Source of the DNA: Larkinella sp049445795 | GTDB taxonomy: Bacteria; Bacteroidota; Bacteroidia; Cytophagales; Spirosomataceae | DNA length: 64,000 nucleotides | Direction of reading: 5' to 3' | Assembly (NCBI RefSeq): GCF_049445795.1 | Contig: NZ_JBMSDT010000009.1 | Coordinates: 124,001 to 188,000, forward strand | Shown: piece after piece, positions 39,604 to 48,454 of the stretch | Position numbering within the stretch: position 1 is the first letter of the stretch | Layout of the letters: each line of letters begins with the position of its first letter | Notes under the pieces: model-generated | Seen by the model: the letters and a program-made list of their open reading frames with translations, nothing else | Told to the model about the DNA's origin: nothing | The model's database searches: none | Position numbers and translations under genes: made by a program

Positions 39604-40860
39604 TTACCCCCGCAAAATCGAAACCGGGTCAACTTTGGATGCTTTGCGGGAAGGGAAATACCCCGCCAACACCGTCGTAATCAGTCCGAACAGAATACCC
39701 ATGATATAGTACTTCGGATCAAAAATTACGGGAAACGTCTTCAGGCTCAGAAAATCACCGGTATTGAACGGCGTAATCGACAACAGATAGCTGATGCCAA
39801 AACCAATGCCTAATCCCATCAGGCCGCCCAGAAAACCGATAAAAACCGCCTGCAACAAAAAAATCATCACAATATCCCGGCCTTCAAAACCCGTCGCTTT
39901 CAGAATGGCAATGTCTTTGATTTTGTTGATGACGTTCATGTTCATGATGTTGTAAATACCAAAACCAGCCACGACCAGCAACGTCATCGACACCACGAAC
40001 GTCATGACGTTCCGGATTTTTTCACCCGCCAGAATCGCCGAGTTGGCCGTTGCCCAGTCTTCCGTGTAATAGCCGTAGGTCGACCGCAGTTTTTGGCCAA
40101 ACGGCAGTGCCTGCAACGGGTCAAGCATTTTAATGTGAATATCGGTGATGTAGCTGCCGTCTTTCTGCAAGATTTCCTGCACCGTCGAAAGGTTGGCGTA
40201 GCTTTTGGTGTTATCAAGCGTCCCGATTCCGAACGCGAACGTTCCGACGACCCGCAGAATCATCGTGTTGCCGGTCGGCGTTGTTACACTGACTTTATCC
40301 CCCTCCCGGACGTTTAGCTTGCGGGCCAGCACATGCCCCACGATGAGGCCGTTCGGATTGCTCCGCAGCGCATTGAGCGATCCGGATTTCAGACGGGATT
40401 TCAAATTATACAGCCGATTCTCCCGATCGATGTCGACTCCGGCAATGGTTCCCGAAATCTGAATCGGGCCATTGTTGTAGAACACCTGCGTACTGAGCTG
40501 TGGGGAAACGCCCAGAACGTCCGGGTCCCGTTCGATGCGCCGGGCGATCAACAGCCCATTTTTTAGTTTCGACAATTGCTCTTTCGGTTTCTGGTGGTAG
40601 ACCACCGTAAAGGCCGAATCCCTGCGGTTCAGTTGCTCAATCAGCGCGGGACGTTGGGTGTTCACCTCGTTGTACATTCGAACATGCGGACTGGCATCCA
40701 GCGCCGAATCCTCCAGAAACTGGTTGACGCCCTGCATGAACGAAATCATGGTAATAAACATGGCAATCCCGAACGTAACGCCCAGCATGGCGACCAGCGT
40801 CTGCCGCTTCTTCGCCATCAGGTGCGTTTTGGCGATTTGGGAAGTAATTCTGAGGTTCAT
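39604..40860 (-). CDS. MacB/FtsX-family ABC permease
   Basis: A 418-residue permease with the FtsX/MacB build: one N-terminal TM (LVAMLGVTFGIAMFITMISFM), a periplasmic MacB_PCD domain (about 45-270) and three C-terminal TM helices (VSMTLLVVAGFGIYNIMNM, IFLLQAVFIGFLGGLMGLGIG, IMGILFGLITTVLAGYFPSR) ending KASKVDPVSILRG, the standard family end. Such permeases do not move substrate through the membrane but couple cytosolic ATP hydrolysis to periplasmic work with an adaptor and TolC. Here all parts are encoded together. Confidence 0.93.
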   Translation of the reverse strand: MNLRITSQIAKTHLMAKKRQTLVAMLGVTFGIAMFITMISFMQGVNQFLEDSALDASPHVRMYNEVNTQRPALIEQLNRRDSAFTVVYHQKPKEQLSKLKNGLLIARRIERDPDVLGVSPQLSTQVFYNNGPIQISGTIAGVDIDRENRLYNLKSRLKSGSLNALRSNPNGLIVGHVLARKLNVREGDKVSVTTPTGNTMILRVVGTFAFGIGTLDNTKSYANLSTVQEILQKDGSYITDIHIKMLDPLQALPFGQKLRSTYGYYTEDWATANSAILAGEKIRNVMTFVVSMTLLVVAGFGIYNIMNMNVINKIKDIAILKATGFEGRDIVMIFLLQAVFIGFLGGLMGLGIGFGISYLLSITPFNTGDFLSLKTFPVIFDPKYYIMGILFGLITTVLAGYFPSRKASKVDPVSILRG

Positions 40861-40869
40861 AGTTTATGG

Positions 40870-40963
40870 GTTGTTACACAGGGTTGATCAGAGAGTATCA
40901 GAGGTTATCAGAGAAACACCCTGATTAACTCTGGTTTTTCTCTAATTAACTCTGTGTAACAAC
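40870..40963. repeat. palindromic repeat, family 2, copy D (TTACACAG at outer ends)
   Basis: The outer arms GTTGTTACACAG / CTGTGTAACAAC pair perfectly; inside, ATCAGAG words recur at 10-nt spacing and pair with their inverse further on. The element nearly fills the 107-bp gap between adaptor stop (40968) and permease start (40860). Confidence 0.88.
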
Positions 40964-40967
40964 TATT

Positions 40968-42128
40968 TTATTCCGGATTAACAACAACCGACTGCTCGTT
41001 CAACCCGCTTTTCACCTCCACCAGGTCGAAGTTTTCAGCGCCTTTCACAATCCGGATTTTCTTCCGGTCGCCATTCTCACTCACCCATACGCTGTCGTTC
41101 CCCACCACCAGCGACTTCGGAATGGTCAGCACCCGGTTGTTCTGGCTGATAACGATGTTGGCTTCGACCGTCAGACCGTAATACGCATCGGGCTGCTCGC
41201 CCACAAAATCCGCATCGACCCGGAACGACTGATCGACTTTGTTCAGCTTTGGATAAATCTTCCGAACACGTGCCTTAAACACCTTGTTGGGGTATACATC
41301 GGCTTTGACCAGCACCTCCTGCCCGGTCCGCAGTTTGCCAAAATCGCTCTCGTCGACCGCCAACTGCACGTACACGTCGCGCCCGCTTCCGACCAAAGCC
41401 AGTAAGTCATTCCGACGCACAACTTCACCCGGTTCTTTCGAAATTTCGTACACTTTCCCGTCTACAAAGCTCCGGACGCGGGTGTTGCCCTGCTCCTGCC
41501 CGGTCGCTACATACTGGCTCCTGGAGTTCTGCAAATCGACATACAACTGGTTGCGGGTCCGCTGCAAAGCCGCCCGCCGGGCTACGTAGTCGTTTCGGGA
41601 GGTCTGATAAGCCAGTTGAACGCGTTCCAGTTCGGCTTTCGAGGTAGCATTCTGCCGGTACAGATCCCGGTAGCGCTCATAGTTAACCGAGTCGTTGGCC
41701 AGTTTAGTCCGGGCCGTTCGAACCTGGGCTTCGAGTTCAGCCAAAACCGGCGAGTTGTCACTCAGATTGGCCTGGGATTGCCGGTAAATATTGGCAGCCG
41801 CCTGTTCGCGTGCTCCCTGGGTGATGCCTTCCAGCACAAACAACACCTGATTTTTGCGAACGGTATCGCCCTCGCTGACTAGTTTCTGTTGCAAGGTTCC
41901 GTCGGCATTGGCCAGTACTTTGTATTCGTACCGGGGATAAATACTCCCCGAAGCATACACGGCTTCGGTCAGGTCTTTGTAGACCGGTTTTGTGCCTTCG
42001 TCGCCCCGGTTGCAGGCTGCCGCGACCAGCGATAGACCGGCCAAAACCGCAAGAATGGCGTATGGGTTGCGAAGCCGGCCCGGAGCTCTAAAACCGCCGG
42101 AAACCGGGCTATTCAAATTATTGTCCAT
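40968..42128 (-). CDS. periplasmic adaptor (HlyD/RND family) lipoprotein
   Basis: A 386-residue membrane-fusion protein: N-terminal hydrophobic segment with a lipobox-like AAAC (about residue 39), a biotinyl-lipoyl half (YEYKVLANADGTLQQKLVSEGDTVRKNQ), a long alpha-hairpin (about 105-210), the return lipoyl half (TRVRSFVDGKVYEISKEPGEVV) and a beta-barrel (VLVKADVYPNKVFKARVRKIYP). It links the inner-membrane transporter to TolC. Its start overlaps the TolC gene by 11 bp. MacA-like function is inferred from the MacB-type partner. Confidence 0.92.
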   Translation of the reverse strand: MDNNLNSPVSGGFRAPGRLRNPYAILAVLAGLSLVAAACNRGDEGTKPVYKDLTEAVYASGSIYPRYEYKVLANADGTLQQKLVSEGDTVRKNQVLFVLEGITQGAREQAAANIYRQSQANLSDNSPVLAELEAQVRTARTKLANDSVNYERYRDLYRQNATSKAELERVQLAYQTSRNDYVARRAALQRTRNQLYVDLQNSRSQYVATGQEQGNTRVRSFVDGKVYEISKEPGEVVRRNDLLALVGSGRDVYVQLAVDESDFGKLRTGQEVLVKADVYPNKVFKARVRKIYPKLNKVDQSFRVDADFVGEQPDAYYGLTVEANIVISQNNRVLTIPKSLVVGNDSVWVSENGDRKKIRIVKGAENFDLVEVKSGLNEQSVVVNPE

Positions 42129-43431
42129 TTCTAAGCTGCAAAATCGTCTGGTTAATAAATAGCGTCGACAACGTATTCAGGTAGCGGTTCTGCGCGTTCA
42201 GTGACTCGTTGAACACATTCAGATACTGATCGTAGGCAAAAATTCCCGCGCGGTATTTAATCAGAGCAATTTGCGTGTTTTGCTCGTTCAACTCGTAGTT
42301 CTGTCGATTGAATGTCAGCGAGTTAAGGGCCTGGTTGTACGCATTCCGGATGTCCTGATTATCATTTTCGGCCTTGATTTGTTCGTACGCCACTTCCGCT
42401 TCGGCCTGCTGAATCCGGAGCCGGGCCCGGTTCAGGTTAGCCGTTCGCAAACCGCCCGAATAAATCGGAATATTCAATTGCAAACCCGCCACGCCGATGG
42501 GAAACCACTTCTGATTAAAGTCCAGAAAGTCAAACCGTTGCCGTTGCGCCTGCTCCGAATACCGGGCATAAACGGAAAGCGTCGGCCAGCGCAGGGCATT
42601 TTCCCGATTCAGTTGCAGCCGGTACAATTCCAGTTGCGACCGCCGAACCGTCACCTGTGGACGTTCGGCTTCGGTACCCGGAACTGCCCAATCCGTGGGG
42701 TTACGTGTTGCTGCAAAATTCTGCTCCAGCACCAGCGAATCCCTAACTGTCAAACCGAGCAGTAGTTTCATCTGGTTCAGGTTCCGCACGTAGCTCAGTT
42801 CGTTCTGTCGTAGCACATCCTCGGCCGTCAGCCGAACGGATTGCAGGCGGTTGTATTCGAGCGGTTCGATCTGGCCTTTATCCAGCCGTTGCCGGGCGAT
42901 GGTGGCAATGGTATCGGCGTTGGCGGCATTCCGTCGGGCAATGTCGATGGCCGAGCGGGTCAGCAATGTCGCGTGGTAGACGCGGGCCACCTGCGTCGAG
43001 ACTTCGTCCTGCAAGGCCAGGTTCTGGTCGTCGATGATCCGCAGGTTCTGATTCGTCAAGCCCAGATCCAGGCGGCTCGGACGGTTCAGCAACGGCATCG
43101 ACACCTCCACACCCGCTGTCAGGTTGAATGGCACCCCAAACTGGATGGAGCTGAATTCGCCGGGTGGACCGCCCAGAAACTCCGCCGGAATCAACTGGGT
43201 GGGCAGCGCGTAGTTGTAATCCAGGTTGGTGTAAGCCCGGGCCGTTGGCAGTAAAGCCGCCCGCGAAGCGGCCCGTTGCTGTTCCTGCGTCAGCCGATTT
43301 TGGCGGGCAATTGTCAGGTCCGGATTTCGTTGCCGGGCCCGTTGAATGGCTTCCTGTACGGTCCGAACCACAGTTTGCGCCCACAAGCCGGGACTGACCA
43401 TTACCAGGAAAGCGATAAAGAGCTTTTTCAT
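42118..43431 (-). CDS. TolC-family outer-membrane efflux protein
   Basis: A 437-residue OEP family protein with a signal peptide (1-18, LWAQ), then the paired TolC repeats: VQEAIQRARQRNPDLTIARQN near the start and the second half beginning about residue 250 with LELYRLQLNRENALRWPTL; ends in LFINQTILQLRNGQ. It forms the trimeric outer-membrane duct of the tripartite pump. First gene of the operon; the adaptor starts within its 3' end. No TAnnTTTG box could be found in the 136 bp before it. Confidence 0.93.
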   Translation of the reverse strand: MKKLFIAFLVMVSPGLWAQTVVRTVQEAIQRARQRNPDLTIARQNRLTQEQQRAASRAALLPTARAYTNLDYNYALPTQLIPAEFLGGPPGEFSSIQFGVPFNLTAGVEVSMPLLNRPSRLDLGLTNQNLRIIDDQNLALQDEVSTQVARVYHATLLTRSAIDIARRNAANADTIATIARQRLDKGQIEPLEYNRLQSVRLTAEDVLRQNELSYVRNLNQMKLLLGLTVRDSLVLEQNFAATRNPTDWAVPGTEAERPQVTVRRSQLELYRLQLNRENALRWPTLSVYARYSEQAQRQRFDFLDFNQKWFPIGVAGLQLNIPIYSGGLRTANLNRARLRIQQAEAEVAYEQIKAENDNQDIRNAYNQALNSLTFNRQNYELNEQNTQIALIKYRAGIFAYDQYLNVFNESLNAQNRYLNTLSTLFINQTILQLRNGQ

Positions 43432-43567
43432 ACAAGAATCGAAATTCCGCTACAAAGCAAGAAAACGTTTCTGTCAGCTCCTTTTCAACCTGCGCCAACC
43501 GGAAAAAACACACCCCAAACCGACTGAATCGGTACCTGAACATGCCAATGTTCTTTACTCGCCTGCC

Positions 43568-44437
43568 TTACTTCGACATATACTGCTGCTGGTACTTCAG
43601 CGGACTCAGGCCCATGACTGATTTGAAATACTTATTGAAATTGGAAAATGAATTGAAACCGCTTTCAAAGCAAATCTGCGCCACACTCAGATTGCTTTCC
43701 AACAACAGGCTGCAGGCTTTCCCAACCCGCAACTCGGTGAGGAACTGACTGAATGTCTTGCGGTTGTGGGCTTTAAAATAGCGGCAAAACGAATGTGGGC
43801 TCATAGCCGCCACCTCGGCAATTTCCTGGAGAGTAATGGGTCGGTGGTAATTCTCCAGTGAAAATTGTAATATCCGGTTGATGCGGTCGGTATCGGCTTC
43901 ATCAACGGTCCGAAACGGATTAGCGGAACTTAGAAAGGAACTTTCAGTGGAATTAGCAATCAGGTTGAGCGTGTCGAGCAACAAAATAATCCGCTCCATC
44001 CCGCTGGCATTCAGCATCTGGCGGAGTCGCTGCGCCACCACCGTCCGCAGTTTTCCGTGTAGGCGCATGCCCAACCGGGCGGTTTTCAGCAGGTTACGAA
44101 TCTCCCGGCTTTCCGGTAATTGCAGGAAAGACGTTCCCAGACAGTCTTCGTTAAAGTGAGCTACCGTTGCAATGGCCCGCAGCGTACTGCCCGGCTCGAA
44201 GTAGGCATTGTGACACCGCCAGTAATGTGGCAAATTGGAGCCAATCAGCAGCACGTCCCCCTCTGAAAACGGCTGAATCTGATCGCCGATGAACTGCGTC
44301 CCACTGCCTTGTTCAATGTAAACCAGCTCAACATCAGGATGATAGTGCCAGCGGTTATAGAAATAAAGAACGACATCCCGCCGAACGCTGAACGAATACT
44401 CAGGCTGTCGAAGGACGTTCAGAAGTTGTGGTTTCAT
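43568..44437 (-). CDS. AraC-family transcriptional regulator with cupin domain
   Basis: A 289-residue regulator: N-terminal cupin-type sensing half (YFYNRWHYHPDVELVYIEQGSG, FSEGDVLLIGSNLPHYWR) and a C-terminal double HTH (about 188-285; ITLQEIAEVAAMSPHSFCRYFKAH and LSVAQICFESGFNSFSNFNKYFK). HxH-containing cupin halves of this kind usually bind sugars or small metabolites. It lies 136 bp downstream of tolC's upstream side on the same strand (its stop at 43568, tolC start at 43431), and could control the efflux operon, though no operator is visible. Confidence 0.92.
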   Translation of the reverse strand: MKPQLLNVLRQPEYSFSVRRDVVLYFYNRWHYHPDVELVYIEQGSGTQFIGDQIQPFSEGDVLLIGSNLPHYWRCHNAYFEPGSTLRAIATVAHFNEDCLGTSFLQLPESREIRNLLKTARLGMRLHGKLRTVVAQRLRQMLNASGMERIILLLDTLNLIANSTESSFLSSANPFRTVDEADTDRINRILQFSLENYHRPITLQEIAEVAAMSPHSFCRYFKAHNRKTFSQFLTELRVGKACSLLLESNLSVAQICFESGFNSFSNFNKYFKSVMGLSPLKYQQQYMSK

Positions 44438-44656
44438 GCCTACATATTACCGTTATTTTTTCCACGATAAGCGCAAAATTGCCAAAATATAGGAAAAAAT
44501 GGGCAATCTGGTCGTACAAAGGCCCCATTTTTTTGACTCTTTTTGCTAAACAATTGGATTGAATCAGGACTCAGTGGCGGCCGAATGGTGCTTGGAGTTC
44601 CGATTCTGCCAATGTAAAGGCGGTTTTCGATTCAGCCTATCCCTTCCCGATTATTT

Positions 44657-45217
44657 ATGAAACGTAACTTTTCATTACAGGCGTCTCCCACCGACAATGC
44701 CCTCTGGCAACAGACGCTGTCCGGAAATCAACAGGCTTTTGGTCACCTATACCTTCGCTTTCAACCCGCGCTGAAGCGCTATGCTCAGCGCCTGACCGGG
44801 GATTCTGAATTGATCGAAGACGCTATTCATGACTTGTTTCTGACGGTCTGGCAATCCCGGCAGTCGCTGAACGCTACGGCCCCGGCGGGATACTATCTGG
44901 CCAATTCGCTGCGGAACCTGATCGTTCGGCGTCTGGCAAAGAAACAAACTGTGCTGGAAGGTCCGGAGGAAGACGCCCTGTGTGCGCCATCGTCGGAAGA
45001 AGATTACCTGAACGGTGAAGAAGCCCGGCTCCGGACCGCGTATGTCGATCAGATTATGGGGCAACTAAGTCCCCGGCAGCAGGAAGCCCTGCGCTTACAT
45101 TATTTTGAAGCCAAATCGCACCAGGAGATTCGGACGATCATGAAGATTTCCTCGCAATCACTTTACAATGTGCTCTGGCGCAGCCTGAAAACGCTCCGGA
45201 CGCTGCATGCCGCCTAA
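44657..45217 (+). CDS. RNA polymerase sigma-70 factor, ECF-like
   Basis: The 186-residue product has sigma region 2 (AFGHLYLRFQPALKRYAQRL, ELIEDAIHDLFLTVWQSR) and region 4 (LSPRQQEALRLHYFEAKSHQEI, SSQSLYNVLWRSLKTLR) and no regions 1 or 3, as in ECF factors. ECF sigmas redirect polymerase to stress or uptake genes. Unusually for Bacteroidota, where FecR-type anti-sigma and SusC/D genes often follow, the next gene is on the other strand beyond a strong terminator, so its regulator is not here. Confidence 0.9.
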   Translation: MKRNFSLQASPTDNALWQQTLSGNQQAFGHLYLRFQPALKRYAQRLTGDSELIEDAIHDLFLTVWQSRQSLNATAPAGYYLANSLRNLIVRRLAKKQTVLEGPEEDALCAPSSEEDYLNGEEARLRTAYVDQIMGQLSPRQQEALRLHYFEAKSHQEIRTIMKISSQSLYNVLWRSLKTLRTLHAA

Positions 45218-45226
45218 GCCTTGAGG

Positions 45227-45276
45227 AAAAATGCCCCGGCTTTCCTATACGTCAGCGAAATCCGGGGCATTTTTTT
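45227..45276. terminator. bidirectional rho-independent terminator
   Basis: AAAAATGCCCCGG (45227-45239) pairs with CCGGGGCATTTTT (45262-45274), with a 22-nt loop. It serves the sigma-factor gene and, from the other side, overlaps the stop of the convergent lipoprotein gene. Confidence 0.92.
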
Positions 45277-46048
45277 AATACTCGTACCGAACCAAACCCG
45301 GTACCATCGCGCAAAGCAGCGGATTATTCACCTTGGTTTCCTCGGTAGTCAGCCGCCCTTGTTTGTCGTACGTTTTCTCGATCAACGCCAGGAGTTCGGC
45401 ATGGTTTGGCATGTGTTCACTGATTTGCCGCCGGTTTCCGGCAAAAGAATGGGCGAAATACCGGTTTACTTTTCCGGCATTCGAATACCAGGTCTCGCGG
45501 GTTAAGACATTGCCTTTGTACTCATATTCAACCCGGTAACTGAGCTGGCCGTTGGCATCCAGCCATCTCTGTCCTACTTTTTTCCCGTCTTTAAATTCGT
45601 ATTCCACCGAACCTGTCAGCACGCGCTGCTCGGGATTACGCTGATTGAAATAATTCCGCTCCCTCTTCAGAACGCCGTTTTCGTAGTCGTATTCCGACTC
45701 ATTGTACACCGTCCAGGTTGTTTCGTTAGCGTATTTGCCATACCGAATTTTACCGACCCGATTGCCGTGTTTGTTGTAAATCAGCTCCTCATACGACAGC
45801 ACTTCCAGCTTATCGCCCGACACCCGGTTCAGGTACTCAATCCGGGATAGCTTTCTGTCTTTGTTGTACGTGTATTGTTCAATGGTCATGGGCTTTTCGC
45901 AATCGCCTGAGTAGCAAAACACTTTTCGGGCGGGCGAGGCATCGTCGTTGTAGGTGTTGCTACCGGGTTCAACGCCAAATTCGGACGCTTCCGGCTGACA
46001 TCCGAACCAGAACAGAGCCAGTAGCAAAAGAAGTAGTCGGTTTTTCAT
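45275..46048 (-). CDS. lipoprotein with YD-repeat-like strands
   Basis: A 257-residue lipoprotein (lipobox FGCQ, Cys17 region) whose body is a series of hydrophilic beta strands of the form YTYNKDRKLSRIEYLN, EELIYNKHGNRVGKIRY, YDYENGVLKRERNYF, YEFKDGKKVGQRW, YEYKGNVLTRETWY, TYDKQGRLTTEE. This resembles RHS/YD or MORN-type repeats that fold into extended sheets. The function is unknown; surface or periplasmic location follows from the lipobox. It is convergent with the sigma factor and has no gene close upstream. Confidence 0.75.
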   Translation of the reverse strand: MKNRLLLLLLALFWFGCQPEASEFGVEPGSNTYNDDASPARKVFCYSGDCEKPMTIEQYTYNKDRKLSRIEYLNRVSGDKLEVLSYEELIYNKHGNRVGKIRYGKYANETTWTVYNESEYDYENGVLKRERNYFNQRNPEQRVLTGSVEYEFKDGKKVGQRWLDANGQLSYRVEYEYKGNVLTRETWYSNAGKVNRYFAHSFAGNRRQISEHMPNHAELLALIEKTYDKQGRLTTEETKVNNPLLCAMVPGLVRYEY

Positions 46049-46229
46049 ACAGGCAGGGGTTTGATTTTAAATCGATGGACCCCGTTCCGGGCCAAACCGT
46101 TGGAAATCCTTTTCAATGACCCTTAAAAAAGACAACCCATTCGCTCCGTTCGACCGATGATGTAATTTCTGAAAACAATACGTCTCTTATTCTGCTATAC
46201 TTGATACCGAAACCTGATTTTTCAAACCG

Positions 46230-47486
46230 ATGAATCAACCCCTGCAATCCCAGATCAGCGAGGTGCTGCAAAAACTGGAATCCCTGCTCGAACGCGTCCC
46301 GGAAACCGTCGGCAAGGAAGTTCGCCAGCAACTGCGCGAGTTCCGTCAACTGCTGGTCGATACCCGCGCTCCCCGGTTTGCGCTGGTCGGTCGGCGGGGC
46401 AGTGGCAAATCGTCGCTGATCAACGCCATTTTTGGGCAGAAAGTCGCCGAAGTGGGGCACGAAAAGGCGCAAACCGGCGAGGCTACCTGGTGGCCGTATT
46501 CGGGCGAACTCGGTGCCATCGAGATTCTGGATACGCGCGGTTTGCAGGAAGGCTCGCGGCCCGACGAAGCCGACGCAGCCCACTCCCCCGTCGAGTCGAT
46601 TCTAACGGCCCTGAAAGCCAAAGCGCCGGACATCATCCTGTTTCTGATCAAAGCCACCGAAGCCGATGCCGGGATCGACCCGGACCTGGAAGCCCTGAAA
46701 ATTATCAGCCAGACCGTCGAGAAAGTGCATACCTATCGGCCGCCCATCCTGGTCGTGGCGACCCATTGCGATACGCTTGAACCCAAAAACGTTCGGTTGC
46801 ACCAGCCCGAGAACGAGGATCCGGAAGACCTGAAAGAGAAGTTGGACCGGGTGGCCGCAATCGAAAACCACCTTAGGACCAAGTTCGAAGCCGATCCGTA
46901 CCTGAAGGAATCGCTGATTACGGTTCTGGGCGTCTCGTCCTACCAATCCTGGAAAAACGATCGGCTCCGCTCCGACGAACGCTGGCGGATCGACACGCTA
47001 CTCGATTACCTGTTCAACGAATTGCCCAAGGAAGGCAAGCTGGCTTTTGCCCGGTTGAGCCAGGTCCGGAGCATGCAGGAAACCATTGCCAGCCGGTTAA
47101 CGCAGATCGTGGCCGCGATTTGTGGCGGTATTGCCGCCGTTCCGATTCCGTTCGGTGATATTGTCCCGATTACGGGATTGCAGATTGCCCTGATCAGCGC
47201 CATTGCCTATGTGGCCGGGCGGCAACTGAGCCAGGAAACCGCCCGCGAGTTTCTGACGGCGATCGGAGCCACGATCAGCGCCGGTTTGGTGCTGCGCGAA
47301 GTGGCCCGGGCGTCGATCAAATTTCTGTTTCCGGGCGGTGGCAGCGTGATTTCGGCCGGTATTGCCACCTCGGCCACGCTTGGGATCGGCAAAGCCGCCA
47401 CGGCCTACTTTATTCAGAACGTCAGTTTGGAACAGGCCAAGCGCATTTTTGAGGGCGAACGGCGTAAGTCGTCAGGAAACCCCTAA
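46230..47486 (+). CDS. Era/dynamin-like GTPase with hydrophobic DUF697-type C-terminus
   Basis: A 418-residue GTPase: N-terminal helix (QISEVLQKLESLLERVPETV), G1 GRRGSGKSS (54-62), G3 DTRG (101-104) and an atypical G4, THCD (around 185) instead of NKxD/TKxD. The C-terminal ~120 residues hold several hydrophobic segments (IVAAICGGIAAVPIPFGDIVP, GLQIALISAIAYVAGRQLS, GGGSVISAGIATSATLGIGKA), as in DUF697 proteins, so the protein likely docks to the inner membrane. Such GTPases are found in envelope stress and membrane remodelling; the role is not known here. It stands alone between divergent neighbours. Confidence 0.85.
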   Translation: MNQPLQSQISEVLQKLESLLERVPETVGKEVRQQLREFRQLLVDTRAPRFALVGRRGSGKSSLINAIFGQKVAEVGHEKAQTGEATWWPYSGELGAIEILDTRGLQEGSRPDEADAAHSPVESILTALKAKAPDIILFLIKATEADAGIDPDLEALKIISQTVEKVHTYRPPILVVATHCDTLEPKNVRLHQPENEDPEDLKEKLDRVAAIENHLRTKFEADPYLKESLITVLGVSSYQSWKNDRLRSDERWRIDTLLDYLFNELPKEGKLAFARLSQVRSMQETIASRLTQIVAAICGGIAAVPIPFGDIVPITGLQIALISAIAYVAGRQLSQETAREFLTAIGATISAGLVLREVARASIKFLFPGGGSVISAGIATSATLGIGKAATAYFIQNVSLEQAKRIFEGERRKSSGNP

Positions 47487-47492
47487 ATCCAA

Positions 47493-48350
47493 TTACTTCC
47501 GGTCGATGCCTTCCAGCACCCGCCGAATCTGGTTGGCTTTGGTCATGAACTCGAACGAATCTTTCACATTCTGTCCGTCGATCAGACCTTTGAATTGCTG
47601 CAAAAACTCAATGTAATCGGCCAGGGCCTGGGAAACGTTCAAGCGGTTCTGGTCGAAAATCGGTGCCCACATCTGCGGAGAACTTTTCGCCAGCCGGACC
47701 GTCGAGCTAAAACCGGTGCTCGCCATGTCAAAAATGGCCTGTTCATCTTTTTCTTTTTCCAGCACCGTCAGGCCCAGGGCAAAGGCGCTGATGTGGCTCA
47801 GGTGCGAAACGTAGGCTAGATGCAGGTCGTGTTCCTGCGGATTCATGTAAAACAGCTTCATTCCGATGTCGCTGAACAGCGCTTCGACCAGTTTCAGGCT
47901 ATCCGGTGCACTTTTTTCCCGGTCGCAGATGATCAGGTTTTTTCCGGGCAACAACTCCCGAAAAGCCGCCCCCGGTCCCGAATTTTCCGTTCCCGCCATT
48001 GGGTGAACCGCCACAAACTGCGCCCGCTTCGGGTGCTGGTCAGCCAGTTGGCAGATCAGTTGTTTGGTCGAACCCAAATCCGTGACCGTAGCGCCCTCCG
48101 GCAATTGATCCAGAATTTTCGGCAGCAAGTCCAGAATCGTATTGACCGGCGTCGCCAGCACCACCAGCGTACTGACGGCCACGGCCTCGGCTAGCGGTTT
48201 CATGTCGTCGACTAGGCCTTTCGCCAGGGCCAGTTGGCCGTGGACGGACGACGCATCGACCCCCAAAAAAGTCGCCTTCGGGTATTTTTCCCGAACCGCC
48301 AGGGCAAATGACCCACCCAGCAACCCAACGCCAACAATCGTAATAGTCAT
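47493..48350 (-). CDS. tyrA: prephenate dehydrogenase
   Basis: TyrA oxidatively decarboxylates prephenate to 4-hydroxyphenylpyruvate for tyrosine synthesis. The 285-residue product starts with a Rossmann motif (ITIVGVGLLGGSFALAV) and contains VTDLGSTKQLI, VHPMAGTENSGPGAA (a PDH signature) and YVSHLSHISAFAL with the catalytic-type His. The ATG at 48350 (MTITIVGVG) is preferred to 48368. The aminotransferase gene lies upstream with a family-2 hairpin in the 104-bp gap, and the two act in consecutive steps. Confidence 0.93.
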   Translation of the reverse strand: MTITIVGVGLLGGSFALAVREKYPKATFLGVDASSVHGQLALAKGLVDDMKPLAEAVAVSTLVVLATPVNTILDLLPKILDQLPEGATVTDLGSTKQLICQLADQHPKRAQFVAVHPMAGTENSGPGAAFRELLPGKNLIICDREKSAPDSLKLVEALFSDIGMKLFYMNPQEHDLHLAYVSHLSHISAFALGLTVLEKEKDEQAIFDMASTGFSSTVRLAKSSPQMWAPIFDQNRLNVSQALADYIEFLQQFKGLIDGQNVKDSFEFMTKANQIRRVLEGIDRK

Positions 48351-48358
48351 ATTTTTTT

Positions 48359-48454
48359 CTCTGATCACCTCTGATGTTCTCTGATCAACCCTGTGTAATA
48401 ACTTTAAAAGCTGTTACACAGGGTTAATCAGGGAACATCAGAGGTGATCAGGGG
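48359..48454. repeat. palindromic repeat, family 2, copy E (TTACACAG next to the loop)
   Basis: A near-perfect hairpin: a ~46-nt arm beginning CTCTGATCACCTCTGATG pairs with its inverse ending CATCAGAGGTGATCAG, with about five mismatches. CTGTGTAA/TTACACAG lie next to the loop, whereas in copy D (40870-40963) they are at the outer ends. It spans the gap from tyrA start to aminotransferase stop almost exactly. Confidence 0.9.
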
